Source: Sophora flavescens (Eukaryota; Streptophyta; Magnoliopsida; Fabales; Fabaceae). Taken from it: DNA of 64,000 bases. The notes under the pieces were generated by a model. That model was given only the letters and a program-made list of their open reading frames with translations, searched no databases and was not told the origin of the DNA. Location of the stretch: positions 97,610,210 to 97,674,209 of the forward strand of contig CM061063.1 in NCBI GenBank assembly GCA_030762895.1, in the 5' to 3' direction. Shown here one piece after another: positions 21,145 through 31,955 of this stretch. Every line of letters starts with the position of its first letter. Position 1 is the first letter of the stretch. Position numbers and translations under genes: made by a program.

Positions 21145-21720
21145 CTAACATGAGGCTTGAGTGAATTCGAAGTCTAACTTCATAATGCTTGTACCATTAT
21201 TGGATCTAGTGACCAAGAAGACTCTCCCATCCATATCGAGTACTCCTATTCCAATTCTTTTTGATATCATAACATTATGATATGACACTTTGTAACCCAC
21301 TGGTTTAACTTTGTATTTCTTAACAATACTCTCGAAATCTGGTTTAGTGACGTATATACCATCTACTTCTGGCGGCGTATATGTATACGTACCTTTGGCG
21401 TTATTGCTCGTCATTACATCACTTGATATTACTTTGAAACGACGTTCGAATTCAGGTTTTACAATTAAAGAATTAGGCACAAATATACCCTCCCAGTGTA
21501 TCGTATCGCTGATATCATCAGGTATGAATATTAAAACATACCTGATCCAACATGATTTCTCTATGGCAAGTATTCCACGACATCGAATACGAATAATATG
21601 ATTTTTAAACTTCTCTTCAAAACGTATTTTGATTTCAGTAACTTCCGCTTGCGGAAATAATTTTTCAATAGTTACTCTAGCTATGGTTTTAACTGGGAGC
21701 AAAGCTCTTTTGCGAGACAT
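21145..21720 (-). CDS. component C protein, 191 aa, intact
   Basis: I chose the ATG at 21,720 (MSRKRALLPV). Twenty codons are open upstream from a GTG, and the TATA box at about 21,793-21,801 leaves room for either start. The N-terminus is basic (R3, K4, R5, K11). The body has beta-type segments (IIRIRCRGILAI, WIRYVLIFIPDD), a Thr/Tyr-Pro stretch (GTYTYTPPEVDG) and a C-terminal VFLVTRSNNG segment. A basic N-terminus plus beta-rich body is what a small capsid protein would show, so it is a candidate coat protein, but I recognise no signature. It was not amplified like B and D. Confidence 0.55.
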   Translation of the reverse strand: MSRKRALLPVKTIARVTIEKLFPQAEVTEIKIRFEEKFKNHIIRIRCRGILAIEKSCWIRYVLIFIPDDISDTIHWEGIFVPNSLIVKPEFERRFKVISSDVMTSNNAKGTYTYTPPEVDGIYVTKPDFESIVKKYKVKPVGYKVSYHNVMISKRIGIGVLDMDGRVFLVTRSNNGTSIMKLDFEFTQASC

Positions 21721-21792
21721 TTTTAGAGAGAAGATCAAGAGAGAGAAAATATTTCTTCGAAATGTTTTGTGAATGCTCACAACAAGTTTAAG

Positions 21793-21801
21793 TCTTATAT
21801 A
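21793..21801 (-). promoter_or_regulatory. TATA box of component C
   Basis: CTATATAAG on the minus strand, about 75 bp before the ATG at 21,720. The same box lies near 41,762-41,770 for the second C copy. Confidence 0.6.
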
Positions 21802-21888
21802 GACTTTGATATATCACGTGTCCAATAAGGCTCTTATATCAGCCATCCATGTGTATGGACACGTGGAGGGCTATTATTTTGTAACGTT

Positions 21889-21928
21889 GGGACAACCCCC
21901 CGTAATACTATATGTGGGGGGCTGTCCC
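21889..21928 (-). other. origin-type stem-loop (C/D type)
   Basis: Arms GGGACAACCCCCC and GGGGGGCTGTCCC with one mismatch, TAGTATTAC at 21,902-21,910. A 13-bp stem is typical of the C and D units. Confidence 0.75.
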
Positions 21929-22183
21929 AGGGATTTTAACAATTTTGTGAGGACAAAATGGGTATTGAAAAGATAATTGAGTTAATATAATATTATTAAA
22001 ATTTAAGCAAGGACAACATGACCCCCTTGCAAGGATGACACTTAGCCTGACGGCCTGAAGAAACAACATAGCCTAGTAATGGTCCATTTAAGTTTGGACC
22101 TGCGGCCCAATACATTATATATATAAAACGATTTAATGATTGATAAAATAATGTTATTACAATTGAAATAGCTAAAGCAAGGT

Positions 22184-22879
22184 TTACAACTTAACGCGTA
22201 AAGCACGCGGTTTGAATAAAGGTATGTGCTCAGCACGTGTCTTTTCAATATCTTTCTTCTTTGCTAAGTCTTTGGCCTTATGACGTGCAAGCTTCGCTTT
22301 CTCCAAGAGACTACGACGGCGTCGTTCTTCAACCGTCTTCTTAGCAACAAGTTCTTGTTTATGATGAAACTTATTATAATCCCTCATGGAATAATACCAT
22401 ACAGGTCTTATTATCGTTTCAGAAACCTGGTTATGGAAGCCATAACCGGAAGCATGCTTATGATAGAGAAATTTGCAATGTTCTATAACACCTCGTACAA
22501 TTGACATAGCAATTGACTTTAAATCACTGTAAAATAATGATCTCCGATCATCAGCAAATAAATCCATTATCCTTTTCTCGATAATGCTTTTCACCTTAAC
22601 ACAATAATATATGGACAATTCAGAGCCCTCTCGGAGAATATATACAAATCTAAGATGATGATAATTGATGTTAAACAGTCGACGAAGACGTCGACTCATC
22701 TTGATTTCAAACTCTCCGGCGTAGTCACGCCGGCCTGCATAAAGACTACAAGTAAAGGGCTTTGCATAAAGTTTTCTACCTGACTTGTCGACACTGGTGA
22801 TTAAATCACGACGACACACATCTCCGATGAGGTCTTCACTAAACGCATCGAGTAACTCGGCATGAGAGCTCTTCATCAT
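22184..22879 (-). CDS. component D protein, 231 aa, intact
   Basis: The only uninterrupted D copy. ATG at 22,879 (MMKSSHAELL); a second ATG follows directly. The protein is about 27 kDa and strongly basic, with clusters at 63-68 (RRLRRL) and 185-189 (ERRRR) and a Lys/Arg/Ala-rich, probably helical tail (190-216) that could bind nucleic acid or act as a nuclear signal. The middle holds Tyr/His-rich segments (YHHLRFVY, FLYHKHASGYGFHN). It is larger than usual nanovirid non-Rep proteins (under about 20 kDa). No family is recognised; capsid, shuttle or silencing-suppressor roles are all possible. Confidence 0.55.
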   Translation of the reverse strand: MMKSSHAELLDAFSEDLIGDVCRRDLITSVDKSGRKLYAKPFTCSLYAGRRDYAGEFEIKMSRRLRRLFNINYHHLRFVYILREGSELSIYYCVKVKSIIEKRIMDLFADDRRSLFYSDLKSIAMSIVRGVIEHCKFLYHKHASGYGFHNQVSETIIRPVWYYSMRDYNKFHHKQELVAKKTVEERRRRSLLEKAKLARHKAKDLAKKKDIEKTRAEHIPLFKPRALRVKL

Positions 22880-22939
22880 ATATTATAATGAGAGAGAGAG
22901 ATATAAATTTTTGTATATGCTTTAAGATGCATAATATCC

Positions 22940-22953
22940 TAATATATATAATG
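22940..22953 (-). promoter_or_regulatory. TATA box of component D
   Basis: TATATATATT-type run on the minus strand about 65 bp before the ATG at 22,879, conserved in all D units (for example about 24,043-24,056). Confidence 0.5.
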
Positions 22954-22986
22954 ATATTCGTACGTGTAATGTATGCTCAAGTGTGT

Positions 22987-23000
22987 TGGGACGTTGGGAC
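22987..23000 (-). promoter_or_regulatory. tandem TTGGGAC repeats, iteron candidate
   Basis: TTGGGACGTTGGGAC runs into the stem arm GGGACAGCC (on the minus strand, GTCCCAAC twice). Repeats of this kind beside the nonanucleotide are where Rep proteins bind in related viruses. The doubled form also occurs at about 27,382, 42,955 and 45,161, and a single copy elsewhere. Confidence 0.45.
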
Positions 23001-23035
23001 AGCCCCCCGTAATACTATATGTGGGGGGCTGTCCC
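22996..23035 (-). other. origin-type stem-loop (D), perfect 13-bp stem
   Basis: GGGACAGCCCCCC pairs perfectly with GGGGGGCTGTCCC around a 14-nt loop containing TAGTATTAC (23,009-23,017). It is the best-preserved form in the window and the same as those at 24,104, 25,202 and 42,977. Confidence 0.8.
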
Positions 23036-23290
23036 AGGGATTTTAACAATTTTGTGAGGACAAAATGGGTATTGCAAAGATAATTGAGTTAATATAATAT
23101 GAATAAAATTTAAGCAAGGACAACATGACCCGCTTGCAAGGATGACACTTAGCCTGACAGCCTGAAGAAACAACGTAGCCTAGTAATGGTCCATTTAAGT
23201 TTGGGCATGCGGCCCAATACTTTATATATATAAAACGATTTAATGATTGATAAAATAATGTTATTACAATTGAAATAGCTAAAGCAAGGT

Positions 23291-23984
23291 TTACAACTTA
23301 ACGCGTAAAGCATGCGGTATGAATAAAGGTATGTGCTCAGCACGTGTCTTTTCAATATCTTTCTTCTTTGCTAAGTCTTTGGCCTTCTGACATGCAAGCT
23401 TCGCTTTCTCCAAGAGACTACGATGGCGCTGTTCTTCAACCATCTTCTTAGCAACAAGTTCTTGTTTCTGATGAAACTTATTTTGATCCCTCATGGAATA
23501 ATACCTTACAGGTCTTATTATCGTTTCAGAAACTTGGTTATGGAAACCATAACCAGAAGCATGCTTATTATAGAGAAATTTGCAATGTTCTATAACACCT
23601 CGTACAATTGACATAGCAATTGACTCTAAATCACTGTAAAATAATGATCTCGGATCATCAGCAAATAAATCCATTATCCTTTTCTCGATAATGCTTTTCA
23701 CCTTAACCCAATAATATATGGACAATTCAGAGCCCTCTCAGAATATATACAAATCTAAGATGATGATAATTGATGTTAAATAGTCGACGAAGACGTCGAT
23801 TCATCTTGATTTCAAACTCTCCAGCGTAGTCATGCCGGCCTGCATAAAGACTACAAGTAAAGGGCTTTGCATAAAGTTTTCTACCTGACTTGTCGACACC
23901 GGTGATTAAATCACGACGACACACATCTCCGATGAGGTCTTCACTAAACGCCTCGAGTAACTCGGCATGAGAGCTCTTCATCAT
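23291..23984 (-). pseudogene. component D copy, frameshift
   Basis: A 2-bp deletion near 23,737 (CTCAGAAT for CTCGGAGAAT) splits the frame after about 85 codons. The remaining 144 codons are open to the usual stop. Confidence 0.75.
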
Positions 23985-24090
23985 ATATTATTATGAGAGA
24001 GAGAGATAAATTTTTGCATATGCTTTAAGATGCATAGCATCCTAATATATATAATGATATTCGTACGTGTAATGTACTCTCAAGCATGTT

Positions 24091-24130
24091 GGGACAGCCC
24101 CCCGTAATACTATATGTGGGGGGCTGTCCC
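24091..24130 (-). other. origin-type stem-loop (D)
   Basis: Perfect 13-bp stem; TAGTATTAC at 24,104-24,112. Confidence 0.8.
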
Positions 24131-24385
24131 AGGGATTTTAACAATTTTGTGAGGACAAAATGGGTATTACAAAGATAATTGAGTTAATATAATATTATTA
24201 AAATTTAAGCAAGGACAACATGACCCCCTTGCAAGGATGACACTTAGCCTGACGGCCTGAAGAAACAACGTAGCCTAGTAATGATCCATTTAAGTTTGGG
24301 CCTGCGGCCCAATGCATTATATATATAAAACGATTTAATGTTTGACAAAATAATGTTATTACAATTGAAATAGCTAAAGCAAGGT

Positions 24386-25080
24386 TTACAACTTAACGCG
24401 TAAAGAACTCGATTTGAATAAAGGTATGTGCTCAGCACGTGTCTTTTCAATATCTTTCTTCTTTGCTAAGTCTTTGGCCTTCTGACGAGCAAGCTTCGCT
24501 TTCTCCAAGAGGCTACGATGGCATCGTTCTTCTACCGTCTTCTTAGCAACAAGTTCTTGTTTCTGATGAAACTTATTATAATCCCTCATGGAATAATACC
24601 TTACAGGTCTTATTATCGTTTCAGAAACCTGGTTATGGAAGCCAAAACCAGAAGCATGCTTATGATAGAGAAATTTGCAATGTTCTATAACACCTCGTAC
24701 AATTGACATAGCAATTGACTCTAAATCACTGTAAAATAATGATCTCCGATCATCAGCAAATAAATCCATTATCGTTTTCTCGATAATGCTTTTCACCTTA
24801 ACCCAATAATATATGGACAATTCAGAGCCATCTCGAAAAATATATACAAATCTAAGATGATGATAATTGATGTTAAACAGTCGACGAAGACGTCGATTCA
24901 TCTTGATTTCAAACTCTCCGGCGTAATCACGCCGGCCTGCATAAAGACTACAAGTAAAGGGCTTTGCATAAAGTTTTCTACCTGACTTGTCGATACGGTG
25001 ATTAAATCACGACGACACACATCTCCGATGAGGTCTTCACTAAACGCCTCGAGTAACTCGGCATGAGAGCTCTTCATCAT
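24386..25080 (-). pseudogene. component D copy, frameshift
   Basis: A 1-bp deletion near 24,993 (GTCGATACGGTG for GTCGACACCGGTG) shifts the frame after about 28 codons. From MNRRLRR on it is open for 171 codons. The next copy has the same lesion and near-identical sequence. Confidence 0.75.
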
Positions 25081-25188
25081 ATGTTATTATGAGAGAGAGA
25101 GAGATAAATTTTTGTATATGCTTTAAGATGCATAGCATCCTAATATATATAATGATATTCGTACGTGTAATGTACGCTCAAGCGTGTT

Positions 25189-25228
25189 GGGACAGCCCCC
25201 CGTAATACTATATGTGGGGGGCTGTCCC
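25189..25228 (-). other. origin-type stem-loop (D)
   Basis: Perfect 13-bp stem; TAGTATTAC at 25,202-25,210. Confidence 0.8.
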
Positions 25229-25483
25229 AGGGATTTTAACAATTTTGTGAGGACAAAATGGGTATTACAAAGATAATTGAGTTAATATAATATTATTAAA
25301 ATTTAAGCAAGGACAACATGACCCCCTTGCAAGGATGACACTTAGCCTGACGGCCTGAAGAAACAACGTAGCCTAGTAATGATCCATTTAAGTTTGGGCC
25401 TGCGGCCCAATGCATTATATATATAAAACGATTTAATGTTTGATAAAATAATGTTATTACAATTGAAATAGCTAAAGCAAGGT

Positions 25484-26178
25484 TTACAACTTAACGCTTA
25501 AAGAACTCGATTTGAATAAAGGTATGTGCTCAGCACGTGTCTTTTCAATATCTTTCTTCTTTGCTAAGTCTTTGGCCTTCTGACGAGCAAGCTTCGCTTT
25601 CTCCAAGAGGCTACGATGGCATCGTTCTTCTACCGTCTTCTTAGCAACAAGTTCTTGTTTCTGATGAAACTTATTATAATCCCTCATAGAATAATACCCT
25701 ACAGGTCTTATTATCATTTCAGAAACCTGGTTATGGAAGCCATAACCGGAAGCATGCTTATGATAGAGAAATTTGCAATGTTCTATAACACCTCGTACAA
25801 TTGACATAGCAATTGACTCTAAATCACTGTAAAATAATGATCTCCGATCATCAGCAAATAAATCCATTATCGTTTTCTCGATAATGCTTTTCACCTTAAC
25901 CCAATAATATATGGACAATTCAGAGCCATCTCGAAAAATATATACAAATCTAAGATGATGATAATTGATGTTAAACAGTCGACGAAGACGTCGATTCATC
26001 TTGATTTCAAACTCTCCGGCGTAATCACGCCGGCCTGCATAAAGACTACAAGTAAAGGGCTTTGCATAAAGTTTTCTACCTGACTTGTCGATACGGTGAT
26101 TAAATCACGACGACACACATCTCCGATGAGGTCTTCACTAAACGCCTCGAGTAACTCGGCATGAGAGCTCTTCATCAT
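25484..26178 (-). pseudogene. component D copy, same frameshift as neighbour
   Basis: It carries the same 1-bp deletion (near 26,091) as the copy at 24,386 and differs from it at only a few sites, so one arose from the other by recent duplication. Confidence 0.75.
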
Positions 26179-26286
26179 ATGTTATTATGAGAGAGAGAGA
26201 GATAAATTTTTGTATATGCTTTAAGATGCATAGCATCCTAATATATATAATGATATTCGTACGTGTAATGTACGCTCAAGCGTGTT

Positions 26287-26326
26287 GGGACAGCCCCCCG
26301 TAATACTATATGTGGGTGGCTGTCCT
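26287..26326 (-). other. origin-type stem-loop (D), one mismatch
   Basis: TAGTATTAC at 26,300-26,308; right arm GGGTGGCTGTCC has one change. Confidence 0.7.
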
Positions 26327-26581
26327 AGGGATTTTAACAATTTTGTGAGGACAAAATGGGTATTGCAAAGATAATTGAGTTAATATAATATTATTAAAAG
26401 TTAAGCAAGGACAACATGACCCCCTTGCAAGGATGACACTTAGCTTGACGGCCTGAAGAAACAACGTAGCCTAGTAATGGTCCATTTAAGTTTTGGCCTG
26501 CGGCCCAATACATTATATATAAAAAACGATTTAATGATTGATAAAATAATGTTATTACAATTGAAATAGCTAAAGCAAGGT

Positions 26582-27276
26582 TTACAACCTAACATGTAAA
26601 GAACGCGGTATGAATAAAGGTATGTGCTCAGCACGTGTCTTTTCAATATCTCTCTTCTTTGCTTAGTCTTTGGCCTTCTGACGTGCAAGCTTCGCTTTCT
26701 CCAGGAGACTACGACGGCGTCGTTCTTCAACCGTCTTCTTAACAACAAGTTCTTGTTTATGATGAAACTTATTATAATCCCTCATAGAATAATACCCTAC
26801 AGGTCTTATTATCATTTCAGAAACCTGGTTATGGAAGCCATAACCGGAAGCATGCTTATGATAGAGAAATTTGCAATGTTCTATAACACCTCGTACAATT
26901 GACATAGCAATTGACTCTAAATCACTGTAAAATAATGATCTCCGATCATCATCAAATAAATCCAATATCCTTTTCTCGATAATGCTTTTCACCTTAACCC
27001 AATAATATATGGACAATTCAGAGCCCTCTCGAAGAATATATACAATCTAAGATGATGATAACTGATGTTAAACAGTCGACGAAGACGTCGATTCATCTTG
27101 ATTTCAAACTCTCCGGCGTAGTCACGCCGGCCTGCATAAAGACTACAAGTAAAGGGCTTTGCATAAAGTTTTCTACCTGACTTGTCGACACCGGTGATTA
27201 AATCACGACGACACACATATCCGTTGAGATCTTCACTAAACGCCTCGAGTAATTCGGCATGAGAGCTCTTCATCAT
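26582..27276 (-). pseudogene. component D copy, frameshift and stop
   Basis: A 1-bp deletion near 27,046 (ATACAATCTAAG) and a TTA-to-TAA stop near 26,663 break the frame. The frameshift is shared with the D copy at 44,359. Confidence 0.75.
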
Positions 27277-27392
27277 ATATTATTATGAGAGAGAGAGAGA
27301 TAAATTTTTGTGTATGCTTTAAGATACATAGCATTCTAATATATATAATGATATTCGTAAGTGTAATGTATGTTCAAGCGTGTTGGGACGTT

Positions 27393-27432
27393 GGGACAAC
27401 CCCCCGTAATACTATATGTGGGGGGCTGTCCC
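27393..27432 (-). other. origin-type stem-loop (D/B boundary)
   Basis: TAGTATTAC at 27,406-27,414; GGGACAACCCCCC against GGGGGGCTGTCCC, one mismatch. Doubled TTGGGAC lies beside it. Confidence 0.75.
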
Positions 27433-27818
27433 AGGAATTTTCAAAATTTGCCAGGGGCAAATTTGTCACATATATGCTATGAATTGTATTTATATATTTA
27501 ATAAGTTAGCATGACCCCATGCAAGGATGACACTTAGCCTGACGGCCTGAAGAAACAACGTAGCCTAGTAATGGTCCAATAAGATTTATTGGGCCTGCGG
27601 ACCAATAATGAATTTTGTTTTATAAATAATGGGCTAGAGACGAGAGCCCATTTTGAATAGCTTACAAGCTAAGAATCATAATCACAAACTAAGACAAAGT
27701 CTTTGCATATAAATGTTATTATTTTTATTTGCATTACATGATATATATAAATGTAAAACAAATTTTACATAAATATAATAATAATAACAATTCAAGATCC
27801 TTTACAAGTATTATATCT

Positions 27819-28244
27819 TCAGCGAGAACGGGAATCCGTAGTGTAATCCATGATAAGTCGGAGATGAACCGACTCTTGATCGAAGTCATGAACAGGTTCA
27901 AATGATATTATTATCTTCGCGTCGGCTATATTAGAGGTTCCATCAATGACTAAGTGAATATCATTGATGCTAAGCGTACCCCTACATGTTGAGGCATAAC
28001 CGACATTATCAATGGTAACTGGAATCACTGCTAAAACTTTTTCATAAGTTTTATTTGTATAACCGATGATAATAAACCCTACACGGGAACTGTAAGATGG
28101 TACGGTACATGTAAAGCTTATAAGCATTTTCTCCAGGGTTAGTTTCTTTATACCATCAACCATTGATCGGTCAAACGATAAGATTTCTTGACCACCGCTC
28201 CATACGCGAGCCTTCCCGTATATTGTAAGTCGACCGACAGGCAT
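27819..28244 (-). CDS. component B protein, 141 aa, intact
   Basis: A B copy with G for E in IYGKAR, W-S-GG instead of W-T-GG, and VGFIII and EKVLAVIP variants. The promoter box CCTCTATATATAGAGG is kept at about 28,350. Confidence 0.6.
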   Translation of the reverse strand: MPVGRLTIYGKARVWSGGQEILSFDRSMVDGIKKLTLEKMLISFTCTVPSYSSRVGFIIIGYTNKTYEKVLAVIPVTIDNVGYASTCRGTLSINDIHLVIDGTSNIADAKIIISFEPVHDFDQESVHLRLIMDYTTDSRSR

Positions 28245-28450
28245 GGTTGATTCTTCTCCTAAGTACAAATAAAACTTAGCAGAAGACGAGAGAGTCTTAT
28301 CAGAGACAATTTTCTAAAGAAATTTCTATAATGTTAGCAAATTGCTTTACCTCTATATATAGAGGTTGTAATGTAAACGTGTCCTTCACAATTTAATAAC
28401 AATCGTTGATGTAAGGGGACATGTGTATGGCTTATATTCTGTAACATGTA

Positions 28451-28484
28451 ACAGGCCCCCGTAATACTATATGTGGGGGCCTGT
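28451..28484 (-). other. origin-type stem-loop (B), compensated stem
   Basis: ACAGGCCCCC pairs with GGGGGCCTGT; relative to the other B stems both partners of one pair are changed (C-G to G-C), so pairing is kept. TAGTATTAC at 28,461-28,469. Confidence 0.75.
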
Positions 28485-28873
28485 CCCAGGAATTTTCAGA
28501 ATTTTCCAGGGGCAAATTTGTCACATATATGCTATGAATTGTATTTATAAATTTAATTTGTTAACATGACCCCACACAAGGATGACACTTAGCCTGACGA
28601 CCTAAAGAAACAACGTAGCCTAGTAATGGTCCAATAAGATTTATTGGGCCTGCGACCCAATAATGAATTTAGTTTTATAAATAATGGGCTAGAGACGAGA
28701 GCCCATTTTGAAAAGCTTACAAGCTAAGAATCATAATCACAAACTAAGACAACGTCTTTGCATATAAATGTTATTATTTTTCTTTACATTACATGATATA
28801 TATAAATGTAAAACAAATTTTACATCAATATAATAATAATAACAATTCAAGATCCTTTACAAGTATTATATCT

Positions 28874-29299
28874 TCAGCGAGAACGAGAATCCGTAGTGTA
28901 ATCTATGACAAGTCGGAGATGAACTGACTCTTGATCGAAGTCATGAACAGGTTTAAATGATATTATTATCTTCCCGTCGGTTATATTAGAGGTTCCATCA
29001 ATGACTAAGTGAACATCATTGATGCTAAGCGTACCCCTACATGTTGAGGCATAACCGACATTATCAATGGTAACTGGAATCGTTGCTAAAACTTGTTCAT
29101 AAGTTTTATTTGTATAACCAATGATAATAAACCCTGCACGAGAACTGTAAGATGGTACGGTACATGTAAAGCTTATAAGCATTTTCTCCAGGGTTAGTTT
29201 CTTTATACCATCAACCATTGATCGGTCAAATGATAAGGTTTCTTGACCACCGCTCCATACGCGAGCCTTCTCGTATATTGTAAGTCGACCGACGGGCAT
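28874..29299 (-). CDS. component B protein, 141 aa, intact
   Basis: A B copy with the NDVHLV, NITDGK and RLVIDY variants. The palindromic TATA segment upstream is deleted (AATGCTAGCAGTTGTAATG near 29,390), so the ORF is open but its promoter may be lost. The copy at 30,941 shares these traits. Confidence 0.55.
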   Translation of the reverse strand: MPVGRLTIYEKARVWSGGQETLSFDRSMVDGIKKLTLEKMLISFTCTVPSYSSRAGFIIIGYTNKTYEQVLATIPVTIDNVGYASTCRGTLSINDVHLVIDGTSNITDGKIIISFKPVHDFDQESVHLRLVIDYTTDSRSR

Positions 29300-29480
29300 G
29301 GGTGATTCTTCTCCGAAGTACAAATAAAACTTAACAGAAGACGAGAGAGTCTTATCAGAGACAAATTTCTAAAGAAGTTTCTATAATGCTAGCAGTTGTA
29401 ATGTAAACTTGTCCTTCACGATTTAATATTAATCGTTGATGTAAGGGGACACGTGTAGGGCTTATATTCTGTAACATGTA

Positions 29481-29514
29481 ACAGCCCCCCGTAATACAAT
29501 ATGTGGGGGGCTGT
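29481..29514 (-). other. origin-type stem-loop (B), mutated loop
   Basis: The stem is good but the loop reads TTGTATTAC on the minus strand (29,491-29,499). Confidence 0.6.
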
Positions 29515-29888
29515 CCCAGGAATTTTGAAAATTTTCCAGGGGCAAATTTGTCACATATATGCTATTAATTGTATTTATATATTTAATAAGTTAACATGAC
29601 CCCACGCAAGGATGACACTTAGCCTGGCAGCATGAAAAAACAACGTAGCCTAGTAATGGTCCAATAAGATTTATATAATGAATTTTATTTTATAAATAAT
29701 GGGCTAGAGACGAGAGCCCATTTTGAAAAGCTTAGAAGCTATGAATCATAATAAAAAACTAAGACAAAGTCTTTGCATATAAATGTTATTAATATTATTT
29801 GCATTACATGATATATATAAATGTAAAACAATTTTTACATAAATATAATAATAATAACAATTCAAGATCCTTTACAAGTATTATATCT

Positions 29889-30313
29889 TCAGCGAGAACG
29901 AGAATCCGTAGTGTAATCCATGATAAGTCGGAGATGAACCGACTCTTGATCGAAGTCATGAACAGGTTCAAATGATATTATTATCTTCGCGTCGGCTATA
30001 TTAGAGGTTCCATCAATGACTAAGTGAATATCATTGATGCTAAGCGTACCCCTACATGCTGAGGCATAACCGACATTATCAATGGTAACTGGAATCGCTG
30101 TTAAAACTTGTTCATAAGTTTTATTTGTATAACCGATGATAATAAACCCTGCAAGAGAACTATAAGACGGTACGATACATGTAAAGCTTATAAGCATTTT
30201 CTCCAGGGTTAGGTTCTTTATACCATCAACCATTGATAGGTCAAACGATAAGTTTCATGACCACCGCTCCATACGCGAGCCTTCTCGTATATTGTAAGTC
30301 GACCGTTGGGTAT
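29889..30313 (-). pseudogene. component B copy, start lost and frameshift
   Basis: It has the ATG-to-ATA change and 1-bp deletion seen at 20,173. Its common region also lacks the GGCCCAA palindrome (ATTTATATAATGAATT near 29,670). Confidence 0.75.
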
Positions 30314-30518
30314 GGTTGATTCTTCTCCGAAGTAGAAATAAAACTTAACAAAAGACGAGAGAGTCTTATCAGAGACAAATTTCTAAAGAAATTTCTATAA
30401 TGTTAGCAAATTGCTTTACCTCTATATATATTGGTTGTAATATAAACGTGTCCTTCACTATTTAATTTAATCGTTGATGTAAGGGGACACGTGTAGGGCT
30501 TATATTAAGTAACATGTG

Positions 30519-30552
30519 ATAGCCCCCAGTAATACTATATGTGGGGGGCTAT
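30519..30552 (-). other. origin-type stem-loop (B)
   Basis: TAGTATTAC at 30,529-30,537; outer pair changed on both arms (ATAG with CTAT instead of ACAG with CTGT), with one inner mismatch. Confidence 0.65.
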
Positions 30553-30940
30553 GCCAGGAATTTTCAGAATTTGCCAGGGGTAAATTTGTCACATATATGC
30601 TATGAATTGTATTTATATATTTAATTTGTTAACATGACCCCACACAAGGATGACACTTAGCCTGACGACCTAAAGAAACAACGTAGCCTTGTAATGGTCC
30701 AATAAGATTTATTGGGCCTGCGACCCAATAATGAATTTTGTTTTATAAATAATGGGCTAGAGACGAGAGCCCATTTTGAAAAGCTTACAAGCTAAGAATC
30801 ATAAAAAAAACTAAGACAACGTCTTTGCATATAAATGTTATTATTATTCTTTACATTACATGATATATATAAATGTAAAACAAATTTTACATAAATATAA
30901 TAATAATAACAATTCAAGATCCTTTACAAGTATTATATCT

Positions 30941-31366
30941 TCAGCGAGAACGAGAATCCGTAGTGTAATCTATGACAAGTCGGAGATGAACTGACTCTTG
31001 ATCGAAGTCATGAACAGGTTTAAATGATATTATTATCTTCCCGTCGGTTATATTAGAGGTTCCATCAATGACTAAGTGAACATCATTGATGCTAAGCGTA
31101 CCCCTACATGTCGAGGCATAACCGACATTATCAATGGTAACTGGAATCGCTGCTAAAACTTGATCATAAGTTTTATTTGTATAACCGATGATAATAAACC
31201 CTGCACGAGAACTGTAAGATGGTACGGTACATGTAAAGCTTATAAGCATTTTCTCCAGGGTTAGTTTCTTTATACTATCAACCATTGATCGGTCAAACGA
31301 TAAGGTTTCTAGACCACCGCTCCATACGCGAGCCTTCTCGTATATTGTAAGTCGACCGACGGGCAT
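30941..31366 (-). CDS. component B protein, 141 aa, intact
   Basis: Near-identical to the copy at 28,874 (shared PMPVGRL, NDVHLV, NITDGK and deleted TATA region), with GLETLSF and DSIKK differences. The pair 28,461-30,529 and the pair 30,529-32,597 are a duplicated dimer. Confidence 0.55.
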   Translation of the reverse strand: MPVGRLTIYEKARVWSGGLETLSFDRSMVDSIKKLTLEKMLISFTCTVPSYSSRAGFIIIGYTNKTYDQVLAAIPVTIDNVGYASTCRGTLSINDVHLVIDGTSNITDGKIIISFKPVHDFDQESVHLRLVIDYTTDSRSR

Positions 31367-31547
31367 GGGTGATTCTTCTCCGAAGTACAAATAAAACTTA
31401 ACAGAAGACGAGAGAGTCTTATCAGAGACAAATTTCTAAAGAAGTTTCTATAATGCTAGCAATTGTAATGTAAACTTGTCCTTCACGATTTAATATTAAT
31501 CGTTGATGTAAGGGGACACGTGTAGGGCTTATATTCTGTAACATGTA

Positions 31548-31581
31548 ACAGCCCCCCATAATACAATATGTGGGGGGCTGT
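31548..31581 (-). other. origin-type stem-loop (B), mutated loop
   Basis: The loop reads TTGTATTAT on the minus strand (31,558-31,566); two changes, one shared with the origin at 29,491. Confidence 0.55.
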
Positions 31582-31955
31582 CCCAGGAATTTTGAAAATT
31601 TTCCATGGGCAAATTTGTCACATATATGCTATTAATTGTATTTATATATTTAATAAGTTAACATGACCCCACGCAAGGATGACACTTAGCCTGGCAGCTT
31701 GAAAAAACAACGTAGCCTAGTAATGGTCCAATAAGATTTATATAATGAATTTTATTTTATAAATAATGGGCTAGAGACGAGAGCCCATTTTGAAAAGCTT
31801 ACAAGCTAAGAATCATAATAAAAAACTAAGACAAAGTCTTTGCATATAAATGTTATTAATATTATTTGCATTACATGATATATATAAATGTAAAACAAAT
31901 TTTACATAAATATAACAATAATAACAATTCAAGATCCTTTACAAGTATTATATCT

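Noticed and set aside
21311..21601. + strand ORFs opposite components C and D (96, 74, 62 aa and similar)
   Set aside because: They lie antisense to longer minus-strand genes, have no TATA box or origin in their sense, and vary freely between copies; treated as shadows.
22042..22248. 68-aa minus-strand ORF repeated after each D gene
   Set aside because: It overlaps the D C-terminus in another frame and runs through the common region; its conservation follows from the conserved DNA.
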